From Deltaproteobacteria bacterium (GTDB lineage Bacteria; Myxococcota_A; Polyangia; GCA-2747355), in NCBI GenBank assembly GCA_020633415.1, contig JACKDQ010000001.1:62001-126000 (forward strand): a stretch of 64,000 bases of DNA, read 5' to 3'. Positions 7,466 to 16,052 of this stretch are shown piece after piece. Each line of letters begins with the position of its first letter. The first letter of the stretch is position 1. Below the pieces are notes generated by a model that was not told the origin of the DNA, ran no database searches, and saw only the letters and a program-made list of their open reading frames with translations. A program made the position numbers and the translations under genes.

Positions 7466-10195
7466 ATGAGGCATCGTGGGAAGACTACGTTTGTCCTGGC
7501 CGCCGCAGTAGGGCTTAGCTTTGTCGCCGTGGGCTGCGGCGACGATAATGCGGCCGAGGTCAGCGTATCGATCAGTGGGAAGTACTCCGTCGAGATCGGC
7601 AAGAAGATCGCGCTGACCGCCTCGACAAAGAACGGCACCGATTCGGCCTACACCTGGAAGTCGAGCGACGAGAAGGTCGCGACCGTCGACGGCAAAGGTG
7701 AAGTGACCGGCGTCGCTGCCGGTGAGGCCGAGATCACTGCCACCGGTGCGGACAGCAAAGCTGCCGGCACTCACGGCATCGTGGTTATCGCGGCGGGCAC
7801 CGGCAAGCCGACGGTGATCCTCTCGGGTGACTTCTGGGTCAAGACCGGAAACCAGATCACCTTGACCGCAACGACGGTCAATGGCACCGATAGCAGCTAT
7901 ACCTGGAAGTCGAGCGATGAAACGGTCGCCACCGTCGACAAAGACGGCAAGGTGACCGGCGTCTCCGACGGCCAGGTGACGATCGAGGCCACCGGCGCCG
8001 ATAGCGGCGAAAAAGGCACGATCGGTATCACCGTTGCCACCGAAGTGCCGAACCTCGATAGTTGGTCGAAGTCCGGCCACTCCGACACCAAGGCTGAAGC
8101 GTTTCGCCACTGGGACGCTGAAGATCCGGCCGAAGTGCCGACGACGTGCGCCAAGTGCCACAGCGCCGACGGCTTCCGCGACTTCATCGGCGACGACGGC
8201 TCGGCCGCAGGTTCGGTAGAAAAGGCCGTCAAGGTCGGTCAGGTGATCGAGTGCCGCACCTGTCACAACCCGACGGCGTCGACGTTGGCGACCGTGACCT
8301 TCCCGGGCAAGATGGAAGACCCCAACGACAACACCAAGAAGATCAACATCACGATCGGCAACCTCGGCAAAGAGGCGATCTGCATGACCTGTCACCAGGG
8401 TCGTGCCTCGGTGGATACCGTCGACGAAGCCTACGAAGCGGCCAAGACCAAAGATGCCAACCTCAAGACCGTCGACGATGTCTCGGCTGAGCTCGGCTTC
8501 AAAAACATCCACTATTACCCGGCGGCGGCGACGCTTAACGCCGGTCGCGTGCGTGGTGGCTACCAGTACGCGGGCAAGGCCTACGACTGGCGTTTCCGCC
8601 ACGTGCCGGGCTACGACACCTGCATCGGTTGCCACGATGCGCACACGCTCGAAGTTAAGGTTGAGAGCTGCAAGGGCTGCCACACCAACGTGACGGCCAA
8701 GGCCGATATCAAGAAGATCCGCATGCAGTCGTCGCTCAACAACGACTACGACGGCGATGGCAACACCACCGAGGGTGTTGGTGAAGAGGTCGAGGGGCTG
8801 AAAGCCAAGCTGCTGACCGCGCTTTACACCTACGGCGAGGAAGTGATCAAAAAGAAGATCTGCTACAACCCGGCGGCCTATCCATACTTCTTCGTAGCGA
8901 CCAAGACGCTGGTCAACAATCAGTGTGACCCGGCGGACACCACCCGCTACGATTCATGGACCCAGCGCCTGGTCCAGGCGGCCTACAACTATCAGATGGT
9001 CAACAAGGACCCGGGTGGTTTGGCACACAACGCCAAGTACATGATCCAGCTGATGTACGACTCGATCACCGACCTGAATAGCGCGCTGACCACCAAGGTC
9101 GACATGGCCAATGCACGCCGCAACGACCGTGGTCACTTCAACGGTGCCGGCGAGGCAGCACGTCACTGGGACGAAGACGAAGCGGTCAGCGCCAGCTGCT
9201 CGCGTTGTCACTCGGGCTCCGAGGGTTTTGCTTTCTTTGTGCAGTACAAGACCGGCAAGACGGTGTTGGAGCAAGACAACGGCATCGACTGTGCGACCTG
9301 TCACCCGAACACGGGTAAGGGCGGCGACTGGGGCGTGCGCCAAGTGACGCAAGTGCTGTTCCCCGGCAACCAGCTCTATCCCGATGCGGCGTCGGCTGCC
9401 ACGCTGACCAAGTACGCGAAGATTTCGTTGATGTGCAGCACCTGCCATGCCGGTCGTGAAGGCGGCAGCAGTATTCAAGCGGCGATCGACGCTGATGCGG
9501 GCGCCAACAAGATGGGCTTCATCAACGTGCACTACAAGCCGGCGGGCGCTGTGTTGCTCGGTAGCGAAGTTGGCCTCGGTGCTGAGCTCGATACCAAGAC
9601 CTACATGACCAAGTTTGGTCACATCAATGGCAGTGGGACGAGCATGAACATCACCGTCGGTGGTACGGCGATACCGGGTTACGAGTGTGCGGCTTGTCAC
9701 CAGCCGACGGCGACCAATCACTTGTTCGTGATCGGCGATCAGTGCAATGGCTGCCACGGTGTGACCGGTCCCGAGCAGATCCGTCCGAGCACGGTTCCGT
9801 ACGCGGGCAAGGACTTCGACGGCGATGGCAACAAGACCGAGTCGCTGCACGACGAGCTGCAAGGGATGGCGAAGAAGCTCTACGCCCAGATGCTGGTCTA
9901 CGCCAAGAACACCGTCGGCACCGAAATCTGCCACGCCGAGGCTTATCCGTACTTCTTCAAGGCCACCAAGGCGTTGGTCAACGACGCGTGTGACCCGGCA
10001 GATGCAGCCTACGCCAATGCCTATAAGGTCTTTGACGCGAAGCTGTTGCGCGCCGCGCACCACTATCAGATCTGGTTGAAAGATCCGGGTGCCTACGCCC
10101 ACAACTTCATCTACATACAGCAGTTGCTGTTCGATAGTTTCGAGGAGCTCGGTGGCAACGTGACCGGCATCGACCGCGCTGCTCCAGCACCGTAA
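7466..10195 (+). CDS. Decahaem c-type cytochrome lipoprotein with two Ig-like (BIG2) domains
   Basis: 909 residues. The signal ends FVAVGC (Cys24, lipobox). Two bacterial Ig-like group 2 domains occupy about 30-115 and 116-200, each with YTWKSSDExVATVD. Ten CXXCH haem c sites follow at residues 228, 263, 306, 386, 402, 578, 609, 657, 741 and 760. The two sets of five lie in homologous halves: both halves end with YPYFF-ATK-LVN-CDPAD, a YQ...KDPG..AHN segment and a QL-(Y/F)DS helix. It is likely a surface or periplasmic electron-transfer protein. The ATG has GGAGG 8 bp upstream. No partner cytochrome or porin is adjacent. The exact family was not identified. Confidence 0.93.
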   Translation: MRHRGKTTFVLAAAVGLSFVAVGCGDDNAAEVSVSISGKYSVEIGKKIALTASTKNGTDSAYTWKSSDEKVATVDGKGEVTGVAAGEAEITATGADSKAAGTHGIVVIAAGTGKPTVILSGDFWVKTGNQITLTATTVNGTDSSYTWKSSDETVATVDKDGKVTGVSDGQVTIEATGADSGEKGTIGITVATEVPNLDSWSKSGHSDTKAEAFRHWDAEDPAEVPTTCAKCHSADGFRDFIGDDGSAAGSVEKAVKVGQVIECRTCHNPTASTLATVTFPGKMEDPNDNTKKINITIGNLGKEAICMTCHQGRASVDTVDEAYEAAKTKDANLKTVDDVSAELGFKNIHYYPAAATLNAGRVRGGYQYAGKAYDWRFRHVPGYDTCIGCHDAHTLEVKVESCKGCHTNVTAKADIKKIRMQSSLNNDYDGDGNTTEGVGEEVEGLKAKLLTALYTYGEEVIKKKICYNPAAYPYFFVATKTLVNNQCDPADTTRYDSWTQRLVQAAYNYQMVNKDPGGLAHNAKYMIQLMYDSITDLNSALTTKVDMANARRNDRGHFNGAGEAARHWDEDEAVSASCSRCHSGSEGFAFFVQYKTGKTVLEQDNGIDCATCHPNTGKGGDWGVRQVTQVLFPGNQLYPDAASAATLTKYAKISLMCSTCHAGREGGSSIQAAIDADAGANKMGFINVHYKPAGAVLLGSEVGLGAELDTKTYMTKFGHINGSGTSMNITVGGTAIPGYECAACHQPTATNHLFVIGDQCNGCHGVTGPEQIRPSTVPYAGKDFDGDGNKTESLHDELQGMAKKLYAQMLVYAKNTVGTEICHAEAYPYFFKATKALVNDACDPADAAYANAYKVFDAKLLRAAHHYQIWLKDPGAYAHNFIYIQQLLFDSFEELGGNVTGIDRAAPAP

Positions 10196-10198
10196 GTT

Positions 10199-10310
10199 CT
10201 GGACCCGGCCGAAAAGACGGTTTCGGCCGGGCGTGTCTGGACCCGGCCGAAAAGACGGTTTCGGCCGGGCGTGTCTGGACCCGGCCGAAAAGACGGTTTC
10301 GGCCGGGCGT
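10199..10310. repeat. Three tandem 38-bp units, each a perfect hairpin
   Basis: The unit starts CTGGACCCGG and repeats at 10199, 10237 and 10275 with no differences except at the tail of the third copy. Each unit contains CCCGGCCGAAA, a six-base loop AGACGG, and TTTCGGCCGGG, which is an 11-bp perfect stem. It starts three bases after the decahaem cytochrome stop codon and precedes the terminator at 10379, so it lies in that gene's 3' untranslated region. Confidence 0.95.
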
Positions 10311-10378
10311 TCCAACACGCCAAGGCGCCCTCCCGCGTCGTGAGACGTAGGCTGTAAAAGCCAGGTTCTGGGAAGTCT

Positions 10379-10416
10379 GAAACGGTCCATCTGCGGATGG
10401 GCCGTTTCTTTTTTTT
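10379..10416 (+). terminator. Intrinsic terminator of the decahaem cytochrome gene
   Basis: A 13-bp stem GAAACGGTCCATC / GATGGGCCGTTTC (one G-T wobble, loop TGCG) is followed directly by eight T residues. Orientation matches the plus-strand gene ending at 10195. Confidence 0.9.
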
Positions 10417-10479
10417 GAGAAGCTTGAGCTGGCGCTGCTGTTCAAACGCGTTCGTTCGGACGCGCTCGTTCGAACGACG

Positions 10480-10710
10480 TTAGTCGCCGCGCTGGGCGTA
10501 AAACAGCACTCGGTCGCAGGAGGGGCAGAGATAGCCCTTGAGCACGCCTTCGGCGTTTTTGACCTTGCCGCTCCAGGCGGAAGTCTTGGCGGCTTCGTCG
10601 AGGGTAAACGTCAGCGCGCCCAGGCGGCCGTGGCCGAGCTGATCGACGACGTTGATCGCGACCAGTGGCTGGCTGCATTGTGGGCAAGCGCGTTCGTTTG
10701 TATCGGTCAT
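10480..10710 (-). CDS. Small zinc-ribbon protein, 76 aa
   Basis: The start at ATG 10710 has GGAGC nine bases upstream and gives MTDTNERACPQCSQPL. Two CXXC knuckles (CPQC near the N-terminus, CPSC near the C-terminus) flank about 45 residues, the layout of a zinc ribbon. The C-terminal part reads GYLCPSCDRVLFYAQRGD. It is cytoplasmic, with a nucleic-acid or protein-binding role unknown. The frame is open further upstream to 10947, but that part is antisense noise over the next gene. A zinc-ribbon protein of related layout lies at 54815-55111. Confidence 0.8.
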   Translation of the reverse strand: MTDTNERACPQCSQPLVAINVVDQLGHGRLGALTFTLDEAAKTSAWSGKVKNAEGVLKGYLCPSCDRVLFYAQRGD

Positions 10711-10786
10711 CGGAAGCTCCTGTTGGCTGGCCGCTGAGCATAGCATGCGAGCCAACAGGTTGGCCGTCGGGTCGGCGAGGCGCGCG

Positions 10787-11326
10787 CTATCGCTCGCCGC
10801 AGCGGCAATAGAACCAGTGCGGACCATCTGCCTGTTGGCAGTTGGGCGGAAGGAGGCTGGCGTCGATACAGTTGGCCGATTCATCACAGGCAAACATGCA
10901 GACCTGGCCGGCATTGCAGATCTGGTTGGCGCAGACGAAGTCGCCACCGAGGTCGCCTAGACCACCGTCGGGGACGCAGCGCTTCGACGTGCAGCGAATC
11001 TCGGCCGTGCTGTTGTTGATCTGGCATTCACAGGTGTTGCAGCCGTCGCCGGCGACGAAGCTTGTTCCTGACGCCCATTCGAGGCCGCGGTAGAAGCAAT
11101 GGTCGGGCTTAGCGGTCTTGGCGGGGTCGCAGACCTTCGCTTCGCAGACCACGCCCGTGTTCTCGTCGCAGCGGCAGGTGTTGCAGTTGTCGGCTGAGGC
11201 AAAGGTTTGGCCCGGCTGGTAGGTCTTGCCGGAAAACCGGCAGACGGCCGGGTCTTTGGCACACGCCGACAAGGCGGCGATTGCGACGGCAAGCAGGCCG
11301 ATCAGCATCTTGGTTTCGCGGTGCAT
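10787..11326 (-). CDS. Lipoprotein with two pacifastin/VWC-like Cys-rich domains
   Basis: The lipoprotein signal ends ALSAC. Two tandem Cys-rich modules follow, each with a Y-x-x-G-x-x-F...D-x-C-N-T-C-x-C pattern: CRFSGKTYQPGQTFASAD...CNTCRC and CFYRGLEW...CNTCEC, each closing with C-x3-C. This resembles pacifastin protease-inhibitor or von Willebrand C domains. A third Cys-rich tail follows a DGGLGDLGGD linker. It could be a surface protease inhibitor or a structural module; inhibition is not shown. The start at ATG 11326 has a GGAGG upstream. A related protein lies at 26628-27392. Confidence 0.8.
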   Translation of the reverse strand: MHRETKMLIGLLAVAIAALSACAKDPAVCRFSGKTYQPGQTFASADNCNTCRCDENTGVVCEAKVCDPAKTAKPDHCFYRGLEWASGTSFVAGDGCNTCECQINNSTAEIRCTSKRCVPDGGLGDLGGDFVCANQICNAGQVCMFACDESANCIDASLLPPNCQQADGPHWFYCRCGER

Positions 11327-11525
11327 GTTCTTCTTCCTCCGGTGGAGATGCGGACCTTGATAAAGCAGGTCTCGTGCCAGAGGGCGCGCCGCAACTAGTT
11401 AAACTCCAAGGGAATATTCTTGTGCGCCTCGTCACCAGCGCCAACTGTGTTGACTGATCCTGCCAACCCGGAAGCCGTGTTCGACCAATGCGGCGGGCGT
11501 CGGCGGTTTCGATGACCTTGGGTGT

Positions 11526-12929
11526 TCACCTTTGTTCGTCAGCCAACGCTGGGCGCGCGCGGGGCAGCAGAAAGCTCAAACTGGCGACGAGTGGCGCGCC
11601 GATCGCCGTCGGCATTTTCACGCGCCAGCGCTGACTCAGTGGGCCGAGCAGATAGCGCCAGCCGAGCAGCTCGTGAGTGAGCCAGATCGATGTGCCACCG
11701 ATGATCGCGAGTACGCCCCGTCGAGGACTAGCGGCTTGCGGCCAATAGGTTGCGATCAGCAAGGGGACGAGCAGTCCGACGAGCGGTAAGACGTAGGCTT
11801 GTTCGAGCAGGGTGTAGGCGCTTTCGCCGTAGAGCGCCATCAGCATACTGATCGCGGCGACGGCCACGACAGCCAGGCGATTGGCGCGCATTGCGCGACG
11901 GGTGTCGAGCTGCCGATCGACGCGACCGAAGATGTTTTGCGCCAACAGCGCACTTGGCGAAAGGATCGCCGAGTCGATCGTCGAGAGCACCGCGGAGACC
12001 AGACCGAGGATGAACAGCATTCCGCTGATCGGGCCGAGCAGCTGTTGGGCGCTGGCCACGACGACCGATTGGCCCTGTAGTTCGGGCGAATGTTGTGCGG
12101 CCGTTAGTCCGATCAGCACCGGTAGGGCGCCGAAAAACAGATAGGCGGCGCCGGCCAACCAGCAGGCACGCTGAGCGACTTGCTCGCTGCGTGCGGCGAA
12201 GACCCGCTGCAACAGATCTTGGCCGGGCAAATTGCCGAGTGCACCGATCAGCACCGCGGTGGTCCAATCGATCCAGGGCTGCGCGCCGCGTGGGATGCCG
12301 GCGGCGCGCGTCAAGGTTGCGCGCACGATCGCGCTCGTCCCATGCTGTCGATGGATACGCAGACCGAGCACCGATAAACCCGACAGCAGCAGGGTGACCT
12401 GAACGGCATCGGTTAGCGTGACCGACCACATCCCGCCGATCAGCGTGTAGGCTGTGCCGACGCCGGCGGTCAGCCACAGCGCGGGCTGATAGGAGAGCAC
12501 TGCCAAGCGGTCGAGCGTTTTGGCGAGAGAGACGAACTGCACGGCGATCCAGCCGAAGTAACTCGAAGCGAGGATCAGCGCGCTGGACGCTTCGCCGAGC
12601 CGGCCATAGCGCATGCCAAATAGGTCGGCGATCGTCGTCAGCTCCAGTCGTCGTAGCGGGCGGGCCACGAGAAAGCCCGCAAGCAGCAAGCAGACACCGG
12701 GACCGAGCGGCTCGAGCGCGGCCGCGGCGACACCGGACTTTGCGACTTCATCGGCGGCGGTAAGCAACGTGCCAGCGCCAAACCAGGTCGAAAACAGCGT
12801 CGCCCAACTCAGGGCGAGGCCAAGTCGGCGGCCGGCGAGCAGGTAGTCGTTAACGTCCGTGACCTGGCTGCTGACGCGAACACTCAGCGCCAGCAGCGCG
12901 GCCAGGTAGATCAAAAGGACGAGCGTCAC
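11526..12929 (-). CDS. Sodium:solute symporter family (SSS) transporter
   Basis: 467 residues with about 13 hydrophobic segments. The N-terminal region reads VNDYLLAGRRLGLALSWATLFSTWFGAGTLLTAADEV, the hallmark of the SSS family (first two helices with the sodium-site region). The order of helices and the length fit the pantothenate/proline/acetate branch. It imports an organic solute using the sodium gradient; the substrate cannot be read from the sequence. The start is GTG at 12929, 26 bp downstream of the stop of the IPT/TIG lipoprotein gene on the same strand, so the two may be co-transcribed. Confidence 0.9.
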   Translation of the reverse strand: MTLVLLIYLAALLALSVRVSSQVTDVNDYLLAGRRLGLALSWATLFSTWFGAGTLLTAADEVAKSGVAAAALEPLGPGVCLLLAGFLVARPLRRLELTTIADLFGMRYGRLGEASSALILASSYFGWIAVQFVSLAKTLDRLAVLSYQPALWLTAGVGTAYTLIGGMWSVTLTDAVQVTLLLSGLSVLGLRIHRQHGTSAIVRATLTRAAGIPRGAQPWIDWTTAVLIGALGNLPGQDLLQRVFAARSEQVAQRACWLAGAAYLFFGALPVLIGLTAAQHSPELQGQSVVVASAQQLLGPISGMLFILGLVSAVLSTIDSAILSPSALLAQNIFGRVDRQLDTRRAMRANRLAVVAVAAISMLMALYGESAYTLLEQAYVLPLVGLLVPLLIATYWPQAASPRRGVLAIIGGTSIWLTHELLGWRYLLGPLSQRWRVKMPTAIGAPLVASLSFLLPRARPALADEQR

Positions 12930-12955
12930 GGGCTACGTGGCGGGCACACACCCCA

Positions 12956-14206
12956 CTAGGGGGTAGGTGGCGGCGGCTCGCAGAAGCCCGACTGTCCGCA
13001 AACTTCGCCGTTCTTCCAGTCGCAGTCTTGGGCGGTATTGCAGGCACAGACGTTAAAGCCACCCTGCGTTTGCACGCAAGCGTGTCCGCCGGGGTTGGTC
13101 GTGCAATCGGTCGATGCAGCGCAAGTACAGACCGGGCCGCTGCCGGTCAGCGTGCATTTGTTCCCGGAGGCGGTGGGGTTGCTGGTGCAATCGCCATCGA
13201 CTTTGCAGGCGATGCAGCGGTTGGCTTTCCAGTCGGTCTTGACGTCGCAGACCTTCTCGAAACGGTTGGTGATGCAGTGCACGGGGTCCTGACAGTACCC
13301 CTTGGGCGCATCGCTGACGCTCAGCTTTGCGACCTTGTCGAGCTGCAGCTCGGGATTGGTGTCGTCGGTATCGAGATAAACCCAGTGCCCGCCACCGTCG
13401 GTGGAGACGCGGAACAGCACGTCGTATTGTTGTTTGATCGGTGGGGCAATGCGACCGCTGATCACATCGTCGGTGCCTTCATCGCGCTCCCACTTGGCTG
13501 CGACCCAGCGCCAGGAGTAATCCTTGCGCGGGTCTTCGCCCACGCGGCCGAAGCCGATTTGCGCGGTCAGTTGCGCCGGCTTGCCGGTGACCTTGTCGGT
13601 CACGCCTTCGATAAAGACCTTGGCCTCGAACGGGGCCGAATCGAAATCGCGATAGGCCTCGCCGGTCGGCGTCGAGATCACACCTTTGAGTTTAGCGTCA
13701 GCCTTTTGCTCGACCCAGTATTGGAAGTCGACGGCGTTGGACTTCGCCTTGCCCACCTGCACGTGCAGGCTGACCAGGTTCGCCTGGTCAAACGGGGCGG
13801 TGTCGTAGGGGTTTGGTGGCAGGTCGATCTTCACCGTCGTCGGCGAGGTAAAGTCGATCTTGGTGATCACCGCGCCGTTGACGCCTCCGTCGATGAATGC
13901 GGCCATCGTCGGCTCGAAATTCTTACCGACCAAAGTTACCGTGATCTTGCCGAGCTTGCCGCCATCGGCAGGACCGTCGGCAGGAAGAATCTGCTCTATT
14001 TTCGGCGCCTTGGCGGGGTCGAGGTCCGGCACGAACGCGTCGACGATCAGCGCGTCGCCGCCGCTGCCGTCGAAAGCGCTGGCGTCTGTCCCGGCGTCGG
14101 GCGAAGCACCTTTATCATTTTCGCTACAGGCGACGGGGATGGCCAGCGACAGGGCGCCGATCGCCAAAAAGAGGGATAGACTAGGGAATTTCTTCTTAAT
14201 CTTCAT
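12956..14206 (-). CDS. Lipoprotein with IPT/TIG-like domain and EGF-like Cys-rich tail
   Basis: The signal ends IPVAC. A DAGTDASAFDGSGG linker is followed by an IPT/TIG-type Ig fold (about 65-165: PKIEQILPADGPADGGKLGKI, then VTLVGKNFEPTMAAFIDG). A middle beta domain ends near residue 310. The C-terminal 100 residues hold about 16 Cys in repeats of the type CDVKTDWKANRCIACKVDGD and CTCAASTDCTTNPGG. It is an exported, lipid-anchored surface protein, probably adhesive or carbohydrate-binding, with no catalytic motif. The ATG at 14206 has GGAG upstream. It is divergent from the Tad genes. Confidence 0.85.
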   Translation of the reverse strand: MKIKKKFPSLSLFLAIGALSLAIPVACSENDKGASPDAGTDASAFDGSGGDALIVDAFVPDLDPAKAPKIEQILPADGPADGGKLGKITVTLVGKNFEPTMAAFIDGGVNGAVITKIDFTSPTTVKIDLPPNPYDTAPFDQANLVSLHVQVGKAKSNAVDFQYWVEQKADAKLKGVISTPTGEAYRDFDSAPFEAKVFIEGVTDKVTGKPAQLTAQIGFGRVGEDPRKDYSWRWVAAKWERDEGTDDVISGRIAPPIKQQYDVLFRVSTDGGGHWVYLDTDDTNPELQLDKVAKLSVSDAPKGYCQDPVHCITNRFEKVCDVKTDWKANRCIACKVDGDCTSNPTASGNKCTLTGSGPVCTCAASTDCTTNPGGHACVQTQGGFNVCACNTAQDCDWKNGEVCGQSGFCEPPPPTP

Positions 14207-14340
14207 CGACCGATCTCCGCGTTTCCCGACGACCCGTGTCGCAGGTGGCGCTTGAAATGGGGCCGCAGCGGCCGGCCCGACAACTGCTGTGGCTACAGCG
14301 GGGTACCACGCGGCGCATCATAGACATCGTGTCGGCCGAG

Positions 14341-14356
14341 GGTCAACGCGTTGACC
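14341..14356. promoter_or_regulatory. Perfect 16-bp palindrome, candidate operator
   Basis: GGTCAACGCGTTGACC reads the same on both strands. Its right half supplies the -35 hexamer TTGACC of the promoter at 14351-14380, so a bound dimer would block RNA polymerase. It lies 44 bp before cpaB and could equally act on the divergent lipoprotein gene. Confidence 0.55.
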
Positions 14357-14380
14357 GGCGCGCCAAGGTAAAGCTAGAAT
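14351..14380 (+). promoter_or_regulatory. Candidate sigma70-type promoter of the Tad operon
   Basis: TTGACC (14351-14356), an 18-bp spacer and TAGAAT (14375-14380) lie 20 bp before the cpaB ATG. The implied leader is about 13 nt and shows no Shine-Dalgarno sequence. Confidence 0.5.
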
Positions 14381-14399
14381 CGGTTCAGCTAAATTCCGA

Positions 14400-15203
14400 A
14401 TGCTCAAAGGGAAAGCACCACTGATTATTGCGGTCACTCTCGGCGCTACGGCGGCGGGGCTGACCTATTTGCAGCAGCGCGCTTGGCGGGCTGAAGCCAC
14501 CGAAGGCTGGAAGCTGGAAAAGATCATCGTTGCCGCCACGGATTTGGAGGTTGGCTCGGTGTTGACCAGCGATAGCATCGAAACTGCGGAGATTCCGCGG
14601 CGCTTCGCCTACGATAGCTTCATCAAGCCGAGCGATCTCGAAGTCGCGCTCAACCAGACCGTGGTCTCGCGGATTCCGCGCGGCGAACCCGTGCAATTTT
14701 TCCAACTGCAGGGAGCGCGCACCCGAGGGGGTATCGCCCATGCGGTGCCCAAGGGCGGACGTGCGGTGACGATCGACGTCAACGAGCGCTCGGCGCTGGG
14801 CATGCTGCTCAGACCGAACGACCATGTCGATGTGCTGGGCACGTTTCGCGATCCCCGCAATAGTCAGACCGTTGCCGTGACGCTCTTGCAGAACGTGATC
14901 GTTTTGGCGACGGGCAAGGCGACGTCGGCGATGCGCGTGCGGCAAGGCGAAGCCAACTACAGTACGATCACCTTGCGTGTGATGCCCGGCGAGGCCGAGA
15001 TCCTCGTGCTCGCCCAAGAGATGGGCTCGCTCTATCTCACGCTGCGTTCGCGTGACGACATCAGCCACTACGAGGAGACGGCGCGCACGACGATCGACAC
15101 CGTGTTGACCGGTGAACGCCTCAAGAAGTTACGCGATCGCCGTTACCGTACGATCCAGATCATTCGCGGCCTCAAGGCCAAGCGCGATTTCAAACTCAAG
15201 TAG
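14400..15203 (+). CDS. cpaB: Flp pilus assembly protein CpaB/RcpC
   Basis: 267 residues: one N-terminal membrane anchor (LIIAVTLGATAAGLTYL), then a SAF domain (about 42-105, including VAATDLEVGSVLTSDSIE and RIPRGEPVQFFQLQG), then the RcpC/CpaB domain (AVPKGGRAVTIDVNERSALG, LRPNDHVDVLGTF, TLLQNVIVLATG, ITLRVMPGEAEILVLAQE). CpaB is the periplasmic Tad component that works with the secretin CpaC. It is first of four co-directional genes: tadB follows after 6 bp. No secretin or TadA ATPase gene is in this window. Confidence 0.93.
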   Translation: MLKGKAPLIIAVTLGATAAGLTYLQQRAWRAEATEGWKLEKIIVAATDLEVGSVLTSDSIETAEIPRRFAYDSFIKPSDLEVALNQTVVSRIPRGEPVQFFQLQGARTRGGIAHAVPKGGRAVTIDVNERSALGMLLRPNDHVDVLGTFRDPRNSQTVAVTLLQNVIVLATGKATSAMRVRQGEANYSTITLRVMPGEAEILVLAQEMGSLYLTLRSRDDISHYEETARTTIDTVLTGERLKKLRDRRYRTIQIIRGLKAKRDFKLK

Positions 15204-15209
15204 GTTACG

Positions 15210-16052
15210 ATGCTGGGTCTGATCGTACTGCTGACCTTTGCCGCGGTCGGACTCACGGCACTGGTCGTGCTCTCGGTGATCAGGCGCGCGCTGCGTCAGT
15301 ACGAAGAGCGCTATCTCTCGCGTGGCTCGGAAGCGCTCGGCGAAATGTTCTATTTCGTCGAGGGGCGCCAGCTGTTGCTTCTGACCCTCGGCATTACGAT
15401 CGCCTTCGGGATCCTCGGCTTCGTACTATTCAATTGGTTGGTTGGCCTGCTGATGGCGATCACCGGTTTTGTCGCGCCGTTTTACGGGATTCGCATCATC
15501 CGTCAGCGGCGGGTGCGCAATTTTGAGACACAGCTGGTCGATGCGCTGGTGCAGATGTCTGCATCGATTCGCGCGGGACAGTCGTTTGCGCAGGCCACCG
15601 AGACGATCGCCGAGGAGATGCCTCCACCGCTCTCGCAGGAGTTTGGGCTGCTGGTCAAAGAGCTCAAGCTCGGCGTGCAAGTCGACGAGGCGCTGCAGAA
15701 CATGGCGGACCGCGTGGAGTCGCAAGATCTGCAGCTGGTCGTTACCGCGATCATCATCGCGCGACAGCTCGGCGGTAATATGGCGGAGATCTTCGATACG
15801 ATTTCCGAGACGATCCGTGAGCGCTTCAAGATGGAAGGGCGAATTCGCGCGCTGACTGCGCAGGGCAAGCTGCAGGGCTGGATCGTCGGAGCGATGCCGC
15901 TGGTCTTGGCGCTGGTGTTGAACTACATGCGACCGGATCTGATGCAGCCGATGCTGCATAGTACCTTCGGTCTGCTGCTATTCTCGCTGGTCGGCGTGAT
16001 GGAAGTCGCGGGGATTTGGTTGATTCGCCGGATTGTGACGGTTGACGTATGA
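15210..16052 (+). CDS. tadB: Tad pilus inner-membrane platform protein TadB
   Basis: 280 residues with a T2SS protein F domain. There are two N-terminal membrane segments (about 50-90), the cytoplasmic helical bundle (about 100-215) with LVDALVQMSASIRAGQSFAQA and LVVTAIIIARQLGGNMAEIFDTI, and a C-terminal membrane pair. The hallmark GNMAEIF motif is typical of TadB. With TadC it forms the platform that converts ATPase movement into Flp pilin extrusion. The stop overlaps the tadC start (ATGA), indicating translational coupling. Confidence 0.93.
   Translation: MLGLIVLLTFAAVGLTALVVLSVIRRALRQYEERYLSRGSEALGEMFYFVEGRQLLLLTLGITIAFGILGFVLFNWLVGLLMAITGFVAPFYGIRIIRQRRVRNFETQLVDALVQMSASIRAGQSFAQATETIAEEMPPPLSQEFGLLVKELKLGVQVDEALQNMADRVESQDLQLVVTAIIIARQLGGNMAEIFDTISETIRERFKMEGRIRALTAQGKLQGWIVGAMPLVLALVLNYMRPDLMQPMLHSTFGLLLFSLVGVMEVAGIWLIRRIVTVDV

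Noticed and set aside
10199..10310. Possible CRISPR-like repeat array
   Set aside because: Units are directly tandem with no spacers, only three copies, and no cas genes are present.
8954..10390. Long minus-strand frame with Arg-Pro-rich repeats over the cytochrome gene
   Set aside because: Antisense to the haem-site-bearing frame. The repeats arise from the 38-bp hairpin units, which are open in several frames.
13028..14179. Plus-strand frame opposite the IPT/TIG lipoprotein
   Set aside because: The minus frame has a lipobox, ribosome site and Cys-rich repeats; the plus frame has none.
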